Assembly (NCBI GenBank): GCA_002256115.1
Contig: NKIK01000040.1
Location: forward strand, 1-40,250
Direction: 5' to 3'
Length of the DNA stretch: 40,250 bases
DNA from: Burkholderiales bacterium PBB3
GTDB lineage: Bacteria; Pseudomonadota; Gammaproteobacteria; Burkholderiales; Burkholderiaceae_C
Positions 15,004 to 23,279 of the stretch are shown in pieces (the stretch's first letter is position 1; each line of letters opens with the position of its first letter). Under the pieces are notes generated by a model. It made no database searches. It was given only the letters and a program-made list of their open reading frames with translations, and had not been told where the DNA came from. The translations under genes were made by a program, and so were the position numbers.

Positions 15004-15528
15004 ATGGCACCCGCGCTGGCGCAGGGCTTAGCCCGCTGGCTAGACCGGCTGGCGCGGCTCTGCGCCCTGATGGGGGGCGGTTTGCTGATGGCCATTTTGC
15101 TGGTGACCTGCGCCAGTGTGATCGGGCGCAACCTGCTGGAGCGCAGCCTGGTGGGAGACTTTGAGTTCACCGGCCTGGCCTGTGGCGTTGCGGTGGCCTT
15201 GTTTATGCCCTGGTGCCAGCTGCGCCGTGGGCATATTCTGGTGGATTTTTTTACCGCACGGGCCTCTGCGCCTACGGTGGCTTGGCTAGACCGCTGCGGT
15301 GCGCTGTTGCTGGCCGTGTGCATGCTGGGCCTGGCCTGGCGTGTTGCAGTCGGTGGGCTCAATGCCTATGCCAACTTTTCGACCAGCATGCTGCTGGGCC
15401 TACCGCACTGGTGGGTGTATGCGGGCATGGCACCCGCGCTGGCACTGACTGCATTGATTGGCCTGCACCAAGCTCTGTGGCCCCAGCGCTTGCTCTGCCC
15501 ACCACAAGCCCAAGCGGTCTCGCCATGA
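15004..15528 (+). CDS. dctQ: TRAP transporter small membrane subunit (DctQ-like)
   Basis: This 174-residue protein has four predicted membrane helices and the DctQ signature around GRNLLERSLVGDFEFTGLAC and the segment CQLRRGHILVDFF. With a DctM subunit and a periplasmic binding protein it would import a carboxylate using the sodium or proton gradient. It starts 26 bp after the hydrolase gene and overlaps dctM by four bases (ATGA), so both are translated together. Substrate is unknown; the neighbouring hydrolase hints at an aromatic-derived or keto acid. Confidence 0.87.
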   Translation: MAPALAQGLARWLDRLARLCALMGGGLLMAILLVTCASVIGRNLLERSLVGDFEFTGLACGVAVALFMPWCQLRRGHILVDFFTARASAPTVAWLDRCGALLLAVCMLGLAWRVAVGGLNAYANFSTSMLLGLPHWWVYAGMAPALALTALIGLHQALWPQRLLCPPQAQAVSP

Positions 15529-16874
15529 GCCTGGCCGCGCACTTGGGCCTAGTCCCCACCCCACTGGCACTGCTCATTTTTGGCCTGATGCTGGCGCTGA
15601 TGGCAGTGCGCACCCCCATTGCCATCAGCATGGCGCTGGCCGGTGGGCTGGGTTATGCGGTGCAGGCGGGGGTGTCACCGCTGTTGAGTTTTTTGAACGA
15701 CTTGGCCTTTGCGCGCTTCGCCAGCTATGACCTGTCTGTCATTCCGCTGTTCATTTTGATGGGGCACTTTGCCACCCAGGGTGGCTTGTCCAAGGCCTTG
15801 TTTGCGTTTGCCAGTGTGCTGATGGCCCCCTTCCGCGGTGGCCTGGCCATGGCCGCAGTGCTGGCCAGCGCGGCCTTTGGCTCTATTTGTGGATCGTCTG
15901 TGGCCACTGCGGCCACCATCACCTCGGTGGCCCTGCCCGAAATGCGCCGCCACGGCTACAGCGGTCGTTTGGCAACGGGCACTTTGGCAGCGGGCGGCAC
16001 GCTGGGCATCTTGATACCGCCTTCGGTGCCACTCATCATTTATGCCATCTTGGCAGAGCAAAACATCGCCAAACTGTTTGCGGCGGCTGTAGTGCCCGGC
16101 GTATTGGCCATGCTGGGCTACATGGCGGCCATTGCCATTGACGTACGCCTGCACCCAGGGCAAGCGCCAGGCCTGGATCTACGCGCCGACCGCCCCCGCT
16201 TGACTTGGGCGCTGGTGCTCGGCGTATTGCCCATTGCAGGGGTGTTCAGCATCGTGTTTGGCGGTATTTACAGCGGCTGGTTTACCCCCACTGAGGGAGC
16301 AGCCATAGGCGCGGCCTGCACTTTGCTGGCAGCGCTGGCCAAGCGTGAACTGAACCGCGCCAAGCTGGCCCAAAGCTTCTACGCCACGGCAGAGGCTACA
16401 GCCATGATCTTCCTGATCTTTATCGGCGCGGACCTGATGAACTCTGCGCTGGCATTGACCCAATTGCCCAACCAGCTCGCGGGCCTGGTGCAGGGCTGGG
16501 GCCTCGCGCCCATCACCGTGGTGATGGCCATGCTGCTGTTTTACATGGTGCTGGGCGCGGTGATGGACGAGCTGAGCATGCTGCTGCTGACCATCCCCAT
16601 CTTCTTCCCCATCGTCAACGGGCTGAACTTTGGCATGCCCTCAGAGTCAGTGGCCCTCTGGTTCGGCATTCTGGTGCTGATGACGGTCGGCTTTGGCATG
16701 CTGGCCCCACCCGTTGGCTTGAACGTGTATGTGGTCAACAGCATGGCCAAAGACATACCCATCGCTGAGAGCTACCGGGGCGTGCTGCCGTTTTTGATCA
16801 GCGATACGCTGCGCATGGCCCTGGTCCTGGTCTTCCCCGGCATTGCGTTGGAGCTGGTCCGGTTTGCACTGTAA
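15525..16874 (+). CDS. dctM: TRAP transporter large permease subunit (DctM-like)
   Basis: The 449-residue protein has the usual 12 or so membrane segments and family features: FGLMLALMAVRTPIAISMAL at the start, FGSICGSSVATAATI, GTLAAGGTLGILIPPSVPLI and a C-terminal MTVGFGMLAPPVGLNVYVVN. It is the transport channel of the TRAP system with the preceding DctQ. The ATG at 15525 overlaps the dctQ stop. No binding-protein gene follows directly; a DctP gene lies 1.4 kb downstream past a broken regulator and a divergent gene. Confidence 0.92.
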   Translation: MSLAAHLGLVPTPLALLIFGLMLALMAVRTPIAISMALAGGLGYAVQAGVSPLLSFLNDLAFARFASYDLSVIPLFILMGHFATQGGLSKALFAFASVLMAPFRGGLAMAAVLASAAFGSICGSSVATAATITSVALPEMRRHGYSGRLATGTLAAGGTLGILIPPSVPLIIYAILAEQNIAKLFAAAVVPGVLAMLGYMAAIAIDVRLHPGQAPGLDLRADRPRLTWALVLGVLPIAGVFSIVFGGIYSGWFTPTEGAAIGAACTLLAALAKRELNRAKLAQSFYATAEATAMIFLIFIGADLMNSALALTQLPNQLAGLVQGWGLAPITVVMAMLLFYMVLGAVMDELSMLLLTIPIFFPIVNGLNFGMPSESVALWFGILVLMTVGFGMLAPPVGLNVYVVNSMAKDIPIAESYRGVLPFLISDTLRMALVLVFPGIALELVRFAL

Positions 16875-16976
16875 AACCACGTCCACTGTCTGAAGCCGCG
16901 CAGCCACGTAGGCTGCCAACGAAATACTGCGAAGATAGACCACCCACTTTGTCGACCCCTGGAAAAAGATACACCA

Positions 16977-17535
16977 TGTCCAAAACTGTCGATGCCCCCG
17001 CACCAGACCCGCGCTTGAACCAAATTCTGGCAGCCTTGCCGGAGGCGGATTACGAACGCCTCTTGCCCGATTTGCAGTTGGTCGATATGCCACGCGGATG
17101 GACCATGTCGGAAGCCAAGCCTACCGCCTCAGCCGCAAGATCATGAAGCGGGAATTTGCCCGCGGCGGCAAGTTACAGCACCTAGCACTTCTGTACACAC
17201 AAGCGCTCATTTGTCAGACATCCCAAACAGCAGTTTGCAACCAGCATCACTCACTGGCGCAGCAATTCAGCCGCTGGATACTGATGACGGTGGACCGCCT
17301 GCAAAGTAACAAAGTGATGATTACGCAGGAGCAGATCTCGCACCTATTGGGCGTACGCCGTGAGAGCGTCACGCAAACCGCAGGGGCACTGCAGAAGGAC
17401 GGCATGATCGCGTGCTCCCGTGGGTGCATTTTGCTGGTGGACCGCCCAACGCTGGAGGAAAACGTATGCGAGTGCTACGCGGCTGTCAAAGAGGAATGCG
17501 AGCGCTTGCTGCCCCCACCGAAGCATCCGAAATAG
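16977..17535 (+). pseudogene. Crp/Fnr-family regulator, cNMP-binding domain deleted and frameshifted
   Basis: The first frame (16977-17146) gives MSKTVDAPAPDPRLNQILAA ... LQLVDMPRGWTM and then leaves the family sequence. The next frame, from about 17102, picks up with GSQAYRLSRKIMKREFARGG, LLYTQALICQTSQTAVCNQH, HSLAQQFSRW and a helix-turn-helix region ITQEQISHLLGVRRESVTQT, ending ECERLLPPPK. An intact relative has about 70 more residues between these parts, covering most of the cyclic-nucleotide-binding beta-roll. Both a deletion and a change of frame lie near 17090-17110. The DNA-binding half (17102-17535) is intact and could in principle be translated alone. It may once have regulated the TRAP genes. 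Confidence 0.85.
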
Positions 17536-17563
17536 GGCCAAACAAGTCTCTGTGCGACCCATG

Positions 17564-18040
17564 CTAACCAATAGCAATGGGCGTACCGCTGATCACCGAT
17601 GCGATAACCCCAAAAGCGCGCGCCATGCGGCTATTGGGCGCGTCCCAGTAGTCGGCCGATTCGGGTACAAATTTCAACAGCGCTAGCGACTCGGAGTCGG
17701 GCCCATCGGGAAACCAGGGCCGGGCCAGCGGTGTCCACAAATGTTGAATGCGCGCGCGGCCCACGCCGATATCGATCTCACCCGTGCCTGACAAAGACAC
17801 ATACGTACCCTGGCCACTGTCACTGAAGCTAAGGTTAAGCACCCGCAAGTGTTCCGCTTGCTCGGCATGCACATCCACAAAAAACCAAATAGCCCCCTGC
17901 GCATCCATCTCAATAGGTGACATAGGCCTGCTGGCCAATGTGCCGTCTGCTTGCACATGGGTCAGCATCGCCACAGGAATGTCTTTAATCAGATGCGCCA
18001 CATGGGCAAGTTCCGGGCTGTTCTGGTTCACTATATTCAT
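17564..18040 (-). CDS. Pyridoxamine 5'-phosphate oxidase-fold (general stress protein 26-like) protein
   Basis: The 158-residue product, with HVAHLIKDIPVAMLTHVQAD, SRPMSPIEMDAQGAIWFFVD, YVSLSGTGEIDIG and HLWTPLARPWFPDGPDSESL, matches the split-barrel flavin-binding family related to general stress protein 26. These bind FMN or related cofactors; the reaction is unknown. ATG 18038-18040 with AGGTG upstream is chosen; the open frame continues to 18214 without similarity. It diverges from the DctP gene and converges on the broken Crp gene. Confidence 0.8.
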   Translation of the reverse strand: MNIVNQNSPELAHVAHLIKDIPVAMLTHVQADGTLASRPMSPIEMDAQGAIWFFVDVHAEQAEHLRVLNLSFSDSGQGTYVSLSGTGEIDIGVGRARIQHLWTPLARPWFPDGPDSESLALLKFVPESADYWDAPNSRMARAFGVIASVISGTPIAIG

Positions 18041-18266
18041 GGCAACACCTCGCAAAGAGTGGACGGATAGGTCACACGATAGCTGCGCAGGATCGTCAGG
18101 TCTGTGCGTTGTCGAACCGATATAGAACAAACAGGCCAGCGCAGGGTGTGCTGGACGGGTTGAGTAAGTCCAATTTCGCGAGTGGGCATAAAAATCGAAC
18201 CAGTCGCCTATCATCGTTCCGGCTGTTATTGCAATTCACGCCTCAAACCCGATAAGCCGACCCAGC

Positions 18267-19316
18267 ATGCAAAGACGTACTCTTCTCCAATCCAGCGCCG
18301 CCCTGGCCCTGGGCGCACCCGCCCTGGTGGGCTTTGCGCAACAAAGCATCACCCTCAAGTTCCATACCTTCATGGCACCGCTGTCCAACGTTTGGCTCAG
18401 CATGCACAAGCCGTGGATGGACAAGGTGAGCAAGGAGTCGGGCGGGCGCATCCAATTTGAGGCCTACCCGGCCATGCAATTGGGTGGCACCGCAGCGCAG
18501 TTGTATGACCAAGTCAAAGATGGCGTGGTCGATATTGTCTGGACGCTGCCGGGCTACACCGCCGGGCGTTTCCCGCGCATTGAGGCGTTTGAGCTGCCCT
18601 TCATGATGAACAACGCCGAGGCTACCTCCATGGCGCTGTGGGACTACCTGCACACGGTGGGGGCGGATGACTTTAAAGAAACCCGCCTACTGGCCGTGAA
18701 TGTGCATGGTCCGGGCGTGATCCATTCCAAAAGCAAACCAATAAAAACCGTGGCCGATCTGCGCGGTATGAAGGTGCGTGGCCCCTCACGCCCCATCACC
18801 AAGATGCTGGGCTATCTGGGCGCAGTGCCCATTGGCATGCCGCTACCGGCCATTCCCGATGCGCTATCCAAGGGCACGATAGACGCCTGCGTCTTGCCTT
18901 GGGAGGTGTTGCCGTCTATCAAAGGCCAGGAGCTAACGCGTTTTCATTCCGAGTTTGAGCCTGCCGGAGGTGCCCTTTACACCGCCGCCTTTGTGATGGC
19001 CATGAATACCAAGCGCTATGAAAGCTTGCCTGCTGATTTGAAGAAGGTCATCGACAACAACTCCGGCGTGGCCACCTCTGGCTGGATGGGCAAGACCCAG
19101 CAGGGCAATGACCCAGCCGGGCGCAAGACGGCCACCGACCGGGGCAACACCGTCACCATCATCGCCAGCGCCGATGCGCAAGAGTTCAAACGCAAGGCCG
19201 CTGTGGTGGAAGTGGAATGGATGGCCGAGATGGACCAGCGCGGCCTGAATGGTCGCCAACTGCGCGACACCGCCCGCACCCTGATTGAGAAATACGGCAA
19301 AACCGCCAAAGGCTGA
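18267..19316 (+). CDS. dctP: TRAP transporter periplasmic solute-binding protein (DctP-like)
   Basis: The 349-residue protein starts MQRRTLLQSSAALALGAPAL, a signal with a twin-arginine-like RR followed by a hydrophobic run ending GFAQ. It has the DctP features LKFHTFMAPLSNVW, QLYDQVKDGVVDIVW, DLRGMKVRGPSRPITKMLGY, and the RGP arginine that usually binds the substrate carboxylate. It captures an organic acid for a TRAP permease; the only permease genes in view are DctQM at 15004-16874, so pairing is likely but not certain. No clear ribosome binding site precedes the ATG. Confidence 0.9.
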   Translation: MQRRTLLQSSAALALGAPALVGFAQQSITLKFHTFMAPLSNVWLSMHKPWMDKVSKESGGRIQFEAYPAMQLGGTAAQLYDQVKDGVVDIVWTLPGYTAGRFPRIEAFELPFMMNNAEATSMALWDYLHTVGADDFKETRLLAVNVHGPGVIHSKSKPIKTVADLRGMKVRGPSRPITKMLGYLGAVPIGMPLPAIPDALSKGTIDACVLPWEVLPSIKGQELTRFHSEFEPAGGALYTAAFVMAMNTKRYESLPADLKKVIDNNSGVATSGWMGKTQQGNDPAGRKTATDRGNTVTIIASADAQEFKRKAAVVEVEWMAEMDQRGLNGRQLRDTARTLIEKYGKTAKG

Positions 19317-19324
19317 CCCAACCC

Positions 19325-19870
19325 ATGCTGCGTACCCCTATTCAACATTGCAAAGAGTGCGGCGCCAAAGTGGCCTACCGCCTGCCCGACGATGGCGACA
19401 CCAAGCCGCGCGCCGTGTGCACCGCCTGCAACACGGTGCATTACGAAAACCCGCTGAATGTGGTGGGCACCGTGCCGCACTGGGGCGAGCAGGTGCTGCT
19501 GTGCAAACGCAATATCGAGCCCCGCCTGGGCAAATGGACGCTGCCTGCCGGTTTTATGGAGCTGAACGAGACCACCGCCGAGGGCGCTGCGCGCGAGACC
19601 GATGAGGAAGCGGGTGCGCAGTTTGAGATGCAGGGCTTGTTCAGCTTATTGAATGTGCCCCGTGTGGGGCAGGTGCATTTGTTTTACCGGGCGCGGCTGC
19701 TGAGTGATCAGTTCAACCCTGGGATTGAGACCATGGAGGCTAAGCTGTTTACGGAGGCGGAGATTCCCTGGGACGAGATTGCTTTTCGTACGGTCAAAGA
19801 GACGCTGGAGCACTATTTTGCGGATCGGCGTGCGGGGGGTTATGGCATTCATGTCATTGATATTGTTTAA
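19325..19870 (+). CDS. NUDIX hydrolase with N-terminal zinc ribbon
   Basis: The 181-residue protein begins with a four-Cys ribbon (HCKECGAK ... VCTACNTVHYENP) and has the NUDIX box GFMELNETTAEGAARETDEE followed by AG (about residues 77-99). It hydrolyses a nucleoside diphosphate linked to another group; zinc-ribbon NUDIX enzymes include NADH pyrophosphatase relatives, but no specific substrate can be named. It starts 8 bp after dctP in the same direction. A family A repeat lies after it. Confidence 0.88.
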   Translation: MLRTPIQHCKECGAKVAYRLPDDGDTKPRAVCTACNTVHYENPLNVVGTVPHWGEQVLLCKRNIEPRLGKWTLPAGFMELNETTAEGAARETDEEAGAQFEMQGLFSLLNVPRVGQVHLFYRARLLSDQFNPGIETMEAKLFTEAEIPWDEIAFRTVKETLEHYFADRRAGGYGIHVIDIV

Positions 19871-19914
19871 GGTTTCAACGGCACAGCGCTTGGGGGAAGC
19901 ACGGTTGAGCGCGC

Positions 19915-20008
19915 AGAGTTTGGGCTGCGGGGCGCTTTGCTTCGTGTCCCCCGCCCGCTTTGCGGGCTCCTCCTTGACCTACGCAAAACGCCCCACATCC
20001 CAAACTCT
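19915..20008. repeat. Family A palindromic repeat, copy 3 (intergenic)
   Basis: The 26-bp arms 19915-19940 (agagtttgggctgcggggcg then ctttgc) and 19983-20008 pair at 23 of 26 positions. The core cgtgtcccccgcccgctttg then cgggctcctcctt matches copies 1 and 2, while the outer arm sequence is unrelated to theirs. It fills the gap between the NUDIX and nuclease genes and could serve as a transcript-end hairpin. Confidence 0.87.
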
Positions 20009-20038
20009 TGGGTCTCTTTGTTCCAACAAGGTCTAGCC

Positions 20039-21487
20039 ATGTTGGCTTGTTTTGTGATGCTGGACCTGGAGACCACCGGGGGGAATGCGGTGCATGACCG
20101 CATTACGGAGATTGCGGCGGTGCGGGTGGAAGACGGTGTGGAGGTGGAACGTTGGAGCACACTGGTGAATCCGGGTGTACGTATCCCTCCTTTCATTCAG
20201 AACCTGACTGGTATTACTGATGCCATGGTGGAAGACGCGCCTAGCTTTGAGGCGGTGGCGGGCAAGTTGTTGGCTATTTTGGATGGCGCTGTGTTTGTGG
20301 CCCACAACGTGCGCTTTGACCATGGCTTTGTGGTGAATGAGCTGCAGCGGCTGGACAAGCGCCTGAAGGCTAAAACCCTGTGCACGGTGCGTCTGTCGCG
20401 CAAGCTGTACCCGCAGCACAAGAGCCATGGGCTGGACGCCATCATGCAGCGCCACGGCCTGCACACGATGGCCCGCCACCGTGCCATGGGCGATGTGGAC
20501 ATGGTGCTGGCCTGGCTGAAACTGGCGCAAACCGAGTTAGGTGCAGACGTGGTGCGCCATGAGGCAGAAGCCCTGCTGCAGGGCAGTGCTAGCGTGCCAC
20601 CGCTGCTGGAGACCTCGATCTACGACATCCCCGACACGCCTGGCGTGTACCTGTTTTTTGGTGAGGGGCCGCTGCCGCTGTACGTCGGCAAGAGTGTGAA
20701 TCTGCGCTCGCGGGTGATGTCGCACTTCCAGGCGGCCACCAAGGTGGCGCGTGAGATGCGCATCCTCACCGAGATTCGCCGCGTAGAGTGGCGCGAGACC
20801 GCGGGCGAGCTGGGCGCGCTGCTGCTGGAGAGCCGCTTGGTCAAAGACCTGCAACCGGTCTACAACCGGCAACTGCGCCGCGAGCGGCAATTGAGCAGCT
20901 GGCAGCTGCTGCCCGAGCCCGCCCACCCGATGCTGAAGCTGGTGCGCATGGACGAAATGGACATGGCCAACCCTAGCGGTTTGAACCAACTCTACGGCGT
21001 GTACCGCTCCAAACGCCAGGCCATGGACGCACTGCGCGAGATTGCCGATGCGCAAGGCTTATGCCCTTACGCGTTGGGGCTGGAGAGTGGCAAGGGTGCC
21101 TGCTTTGCCAGCCAGATTGGCATTTGCGGTGGCCTATGCGCCGGGCGCGAGTCCCCTGCCCTGCACCGCGTGCGCCTGCAAATGGCGCTCGCGGCCCAGC
21201 GCCTGCAATCCTGGCCGCACCCCGGGCGGGTGGGCATTCGCGAACACCATGCCAATACCGGGCGTACGGACATCCATATCTTTGACCACTGGTGCCATGT
21301 GGCCACGGTGCACAATGACGACGACCTGGCCGAAGCCAGCCAGACCCGCCAGGCCCTGGCCTTTGATTTGGATACCTACCGCCTGCTAGTGAAGCGCCTG
21401 GGCAAACCGCTGGGGGCTGACAAGTCGCTGTTTCACCTGCCGCAGCACCGCGCAAGCACCTTGAAGGAGGCCGCCCACTATGACTGA
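20039..21487 (+). CDS. DnaQ-type exonuclease fused to GIY-YIG (UvrC/Cho-like) nuclease
   Basis: The 482-residue protein has an N-terminal DEDD exonuclease (VMLDLETTG at residues 6-14, HNVRFDHGF, HRAMGDVDM) and from about residue 195 a GIY-YIG domain (PGVYLFFGEGPLPLYVGKSV, then RSRVMSHF), followed by a region with GLCPYALGLESGKGACFASQ and CGGLCAG as in Cho/UvrC-related proteins. It probably trims and incises damaged DNA. This exonuclease-GIY-YIG fusion is a known architecture, often labelled as DNA polymerase III epsilon-like. The ATG at 20039 is chosen because the frame upstream runs through the family A repeat. It overlaps the next gene by 8 bases. Confidence 0.88.
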   Translation: MLACFVMLDLETTGGNAVHDRITEIAAVRVEDGVEVERWSTLVNPGVRIPPFIQNLTGITDAMVEDAPSFEAVAGKLLAILDGAVFVAHNVRFDHGFVVNELQRLDKRLKAKTLCTVRLSRKLYPQHKSHGLDAIMQRHGLHTMARHRAMGDVDMVLAWLKLAQTELGADVVRHEAEALLQGSASVPPLLETSIYDIPDTPGVYLFFGEGPLPLYVGKSVNLRSRVMSHFQAATKVAREMRILTEIRRVEWRETAGELGALLLESRLVKDLQPVYNRQLRRERQLSSWQLLPEPAHPMLKLVRMDEMDMANPSGLNQLYGVYRSKRQAMDALREIADAQGLCPYALGLESGKGACFASQIGICGGLCAGRESPALHRVRLQMALAAQRLQSWPHPGRVGIREHHANTGRTDIHIFDHWCHVATVHNDDDLAEASQTRQALAFDLDTYRLLVKRLGKPLGADKSLFHLPQHRASTLKEAAHYD

Positions 21488-22151
21488 CCCCAAGCCCACA
21501 CCGCGATCAGCGCCGCGCGCAAAAAAAGTCGCACCAGAAGGCTCCGCAGTCACCCCATCCCAATCGGCCAAAGACCAAGTCACCGGTGCGATTTTTGACC
21601 TGGTGCTGAGCGTACCCACCAGCACCGAGAGCGCGCTGCAAAACCCGGTGGCCCGCGCCAAGGCCATCAGCCGCATCGCCGCCCGCAATGCCAGCGTGCT
21701 TTCCGGTTCTATGGCCCTGCCGCCCGGTTTTTTGGGCTGGCTCACCGTCTTGCCCGAGCTGTACGGCGTGTGGAAGCTGCAGGCCCAAATGGTGTCCGAC
21801 ATCGCCTCCATTTACGGCAAACAAAGCACGCTGGGGCGTGAGCAAATGCTGTACTGCCTGTTCAAGCATGTATCCGCCCAGCTGTTTCGCGATGTGGTGG
21901 TGCGCGTGGGCGAGCGCGTGGTGGTACGCGAGGCATCCCTCAAAGTGCTGCAGTCCATTGCGCAACAGGTGGGCGTGAAGGTGACCCAAGCGGTGCTGGG
22001 CAAAAGCATCTCACGCTTTGTGCCGTTTATCGGTGCGGTGGGCGTGGGGGCCTACGCCTACTTTGACACGCTGCAGGTCGCAAAAAACGCCGTGGAGCTG
22101 TTTGAGCGCGACCTGATTATTGAGGCCGAGCCGGTAGAAACTACACGCTAG
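21480..22151 (+). CDS. EcsC-like protein
   Basis: The 223-residue protein has a Pro/Ala/Lys-rich start, then a segment resembling the EcsC family: SGSMALPPGFLGWLTVLPEL, KLQAQMVSDIASIYG and a glycine-rich amphipathic C-terminal part (SISRFVPFIGAVGVGAYAYF). The family's function is poorly known; in Bacillus EcsC accompanies an ABC transporter. AAGGAGG stands before the ATG, which overlaps the nuclease gene's end. A link to that nuclease is suggested only by the overlap. A family B repeat follows. Confidence 0.6.
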   Translation: MTDPKPTPRSAPRAKKVAPEGSAVTPSQSAKDQVTGAIFDLVLSVPTSTESALQNPVARAKAISRIAARNASVLSGSMALPPGFLGWLTVLPELYGVWKLQAQMVSDIASIYGKQSTLGREQMLYCLFKHVSAQLFRDVVVRVGERVVVREASLKVLQSIAQQVGVKVTQAVLGKSISRFVPFIGAVGVGAYAYFDTLQVAKNAVELFERDLIIEAEPVETTR

Positions 22152-22191
22152 GCCTAGGGCAGCCTCCAATTTCGAGTCAGATCGGCATTTC

Positions 22192-22240
22192 AGCCCGTGG
22201 ATAGTGCGGGAGCAGCTATTAAAATAAGAGCAAATTTAGG
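22192..22240 (+). repeat. Family B repeat, copy 4 (upstream of tdk)
   Basis: cagcccgtggatagtgcggg then agcagctattaaaataagagcaa matches the family. It lies between the EcsC-like gene and tdk, ending about 15 bp before the tdk start, so it could influence tdk translation. Confidence 0.8.
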
Positions 22241-22255
22241 ACCAATTTCTTTCGT

Positions 22256-22843
22256 ATGGCCAAACTTTTCTTCCGCTACTCGGCCATGAACGCCGGGAAA
22301 TCCACCTCGCTGCTGCAAATTGCCTACAACTACGAAGAGCAAGGCCAGCGCGTGGCCCTGTTCACCGCCGCTATTGATGACCGCAGCGGCGTGGGTTGCA
22401 TCTCATCACGCCTGGGGCTAGAGCGGCAAGCTGCGGTGTTTGACGCCGATACCGATTTCTGGGCGCTGCTTTCGGGCCCGCAACGCGGCTCGGCCTCTGC
22501 CCCCATTGCCTGCGTGTTGATTGACGAATCGCAGTTTTTAACGCCTGCCCAAGCGCGGCAACTGCACCGCCTGGCCAACACCGTGGGCATCCCCATCATC
22601 TGCTTCGGCCTGCGCTCTGACTTTATGGGCCAGCCCTTTCCCGGCGCGGCCCACCTGCTGACGCTGGCCGATGACATTGAAGAAATCAAAACCATCTGCG
22701 CCTGCGGCCGCAAAGCCACCATGAACATCCGCACCACCGACAACGGCGAGCGCGTGCGCGAGGGTGAGCAAGTGGAGATTGGTGGGAATAAGCGCTACCA
22801 GCAGGTGTGTGCGCGGTGTTTTTATGGGGATGGGGTGGTGTAG
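22256..22843 (+). CDS. tdk: Thymidine kinase
   Basis: This type II thymidine kinase (195 residues) phosphorylates thymidine with ATP for salvage. It has the P-loop region FFRYSAMNAGKSTSLLQ (residues 5-21), the DE-box CVLIDESQFL, the lasso segment ICFGLRSDFMGQPFPGAAHL and four Cys for zinc (CACGRKATMN and CARCFYGDG). Ribosome binding site is weak (aggacc). It is unlinked by strand or function to the VapBC pair that follows on the opposite strand. Confidence 0.95.
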   Translation: MAKLFFRYSAMNAGKSTSLLQIAYNYEEQGQRVALFTAAIDDRSGVGCISSRLGLERQAAVFDADTDFWALLSGPQRGSASAPIACVLIDESQFLTPAQARQLHRLANTVGIPIICFGLRSDFMGQPFPGAAHLLTLADDIEEIKTICACGRKATMNIRTTDNGERVREGEQVEIGGNKRYQQVCARCFYGDGVV

Positions 22844-22865
22844 CTGAGATTGCGACTCCAAGGTT

Positions 22866-23279
22866 TCAAGGCCGCAAAACCTCAATCGCCTGCCGCCCGT
22901 TTTTCCGATACACCAAAAAGTCACTGTCCAGGGTCAAAACAGGGCTTTGTGGGTACAACTCGGCCAATCGCACCAGACAGGCGTCGGCCAGCGACATGGG
23001 CACATCGGCATAACGACGAATCGTGGCCAGGATGGCGCTGTGGTGGTCGGCCAGCGCCATGCCGATGGTCAAGAAGTCTTCACCCAGCATTTCCATCAGC
23101 GCCGCGCGGGCACCGGGCAGGTTGCGGGTCAGGTAGGTGGCTTCGGCCAACACCGCCTCGCAGGTGACCATGGGGGGCGCGATGTCGCGCAACTGCTGTA
23201 CCACCCAAGGATGCGCCTGGTCGGCACGGTTCAGCAGGGCCACCAGCGGCCCGGTGTCCACAATCACCCGCGCCTTCAT
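22866..23279 (-). CDS. vapC: VapC-like PIN-domain ribonuclease toxin
   Basis: The 137-residue PIN protein has the acidic metal-binding residues in IVDTGPLVALLN, CEAVLAEATYL, MSLADACLVRLAE and TLDSDFLVYRK. VapC toxins cleave RNA when not held by the antitoxin. The ATG overlaps the stop of the ribbon-helix-helix gene before it (ATGA), the standard antitoxin-first order. Some such pairs in chromosomes are inactive; this one shows no defect. Confidence 0.88.
   Translation of the reverse strand: MKARVIVDTGPLVALLNRADQAHPWVVQQLRDIAPPMVTCEAVLAEATYLTRNLPGARAALMEMLGEDFLTIGMALADHHSAILATIRRYADVPMSLADACLVRLAELYPQSPVLTLDSDFLVYRKNGRQAIEVLRP

Noticed and set aside
19915..20008. Family A repeats as integron attC sites
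   Set aside because: Length and inverted arms are suggestive, but the required GTTRRRY and RYYYAAC ends are absent and no integrase is near.
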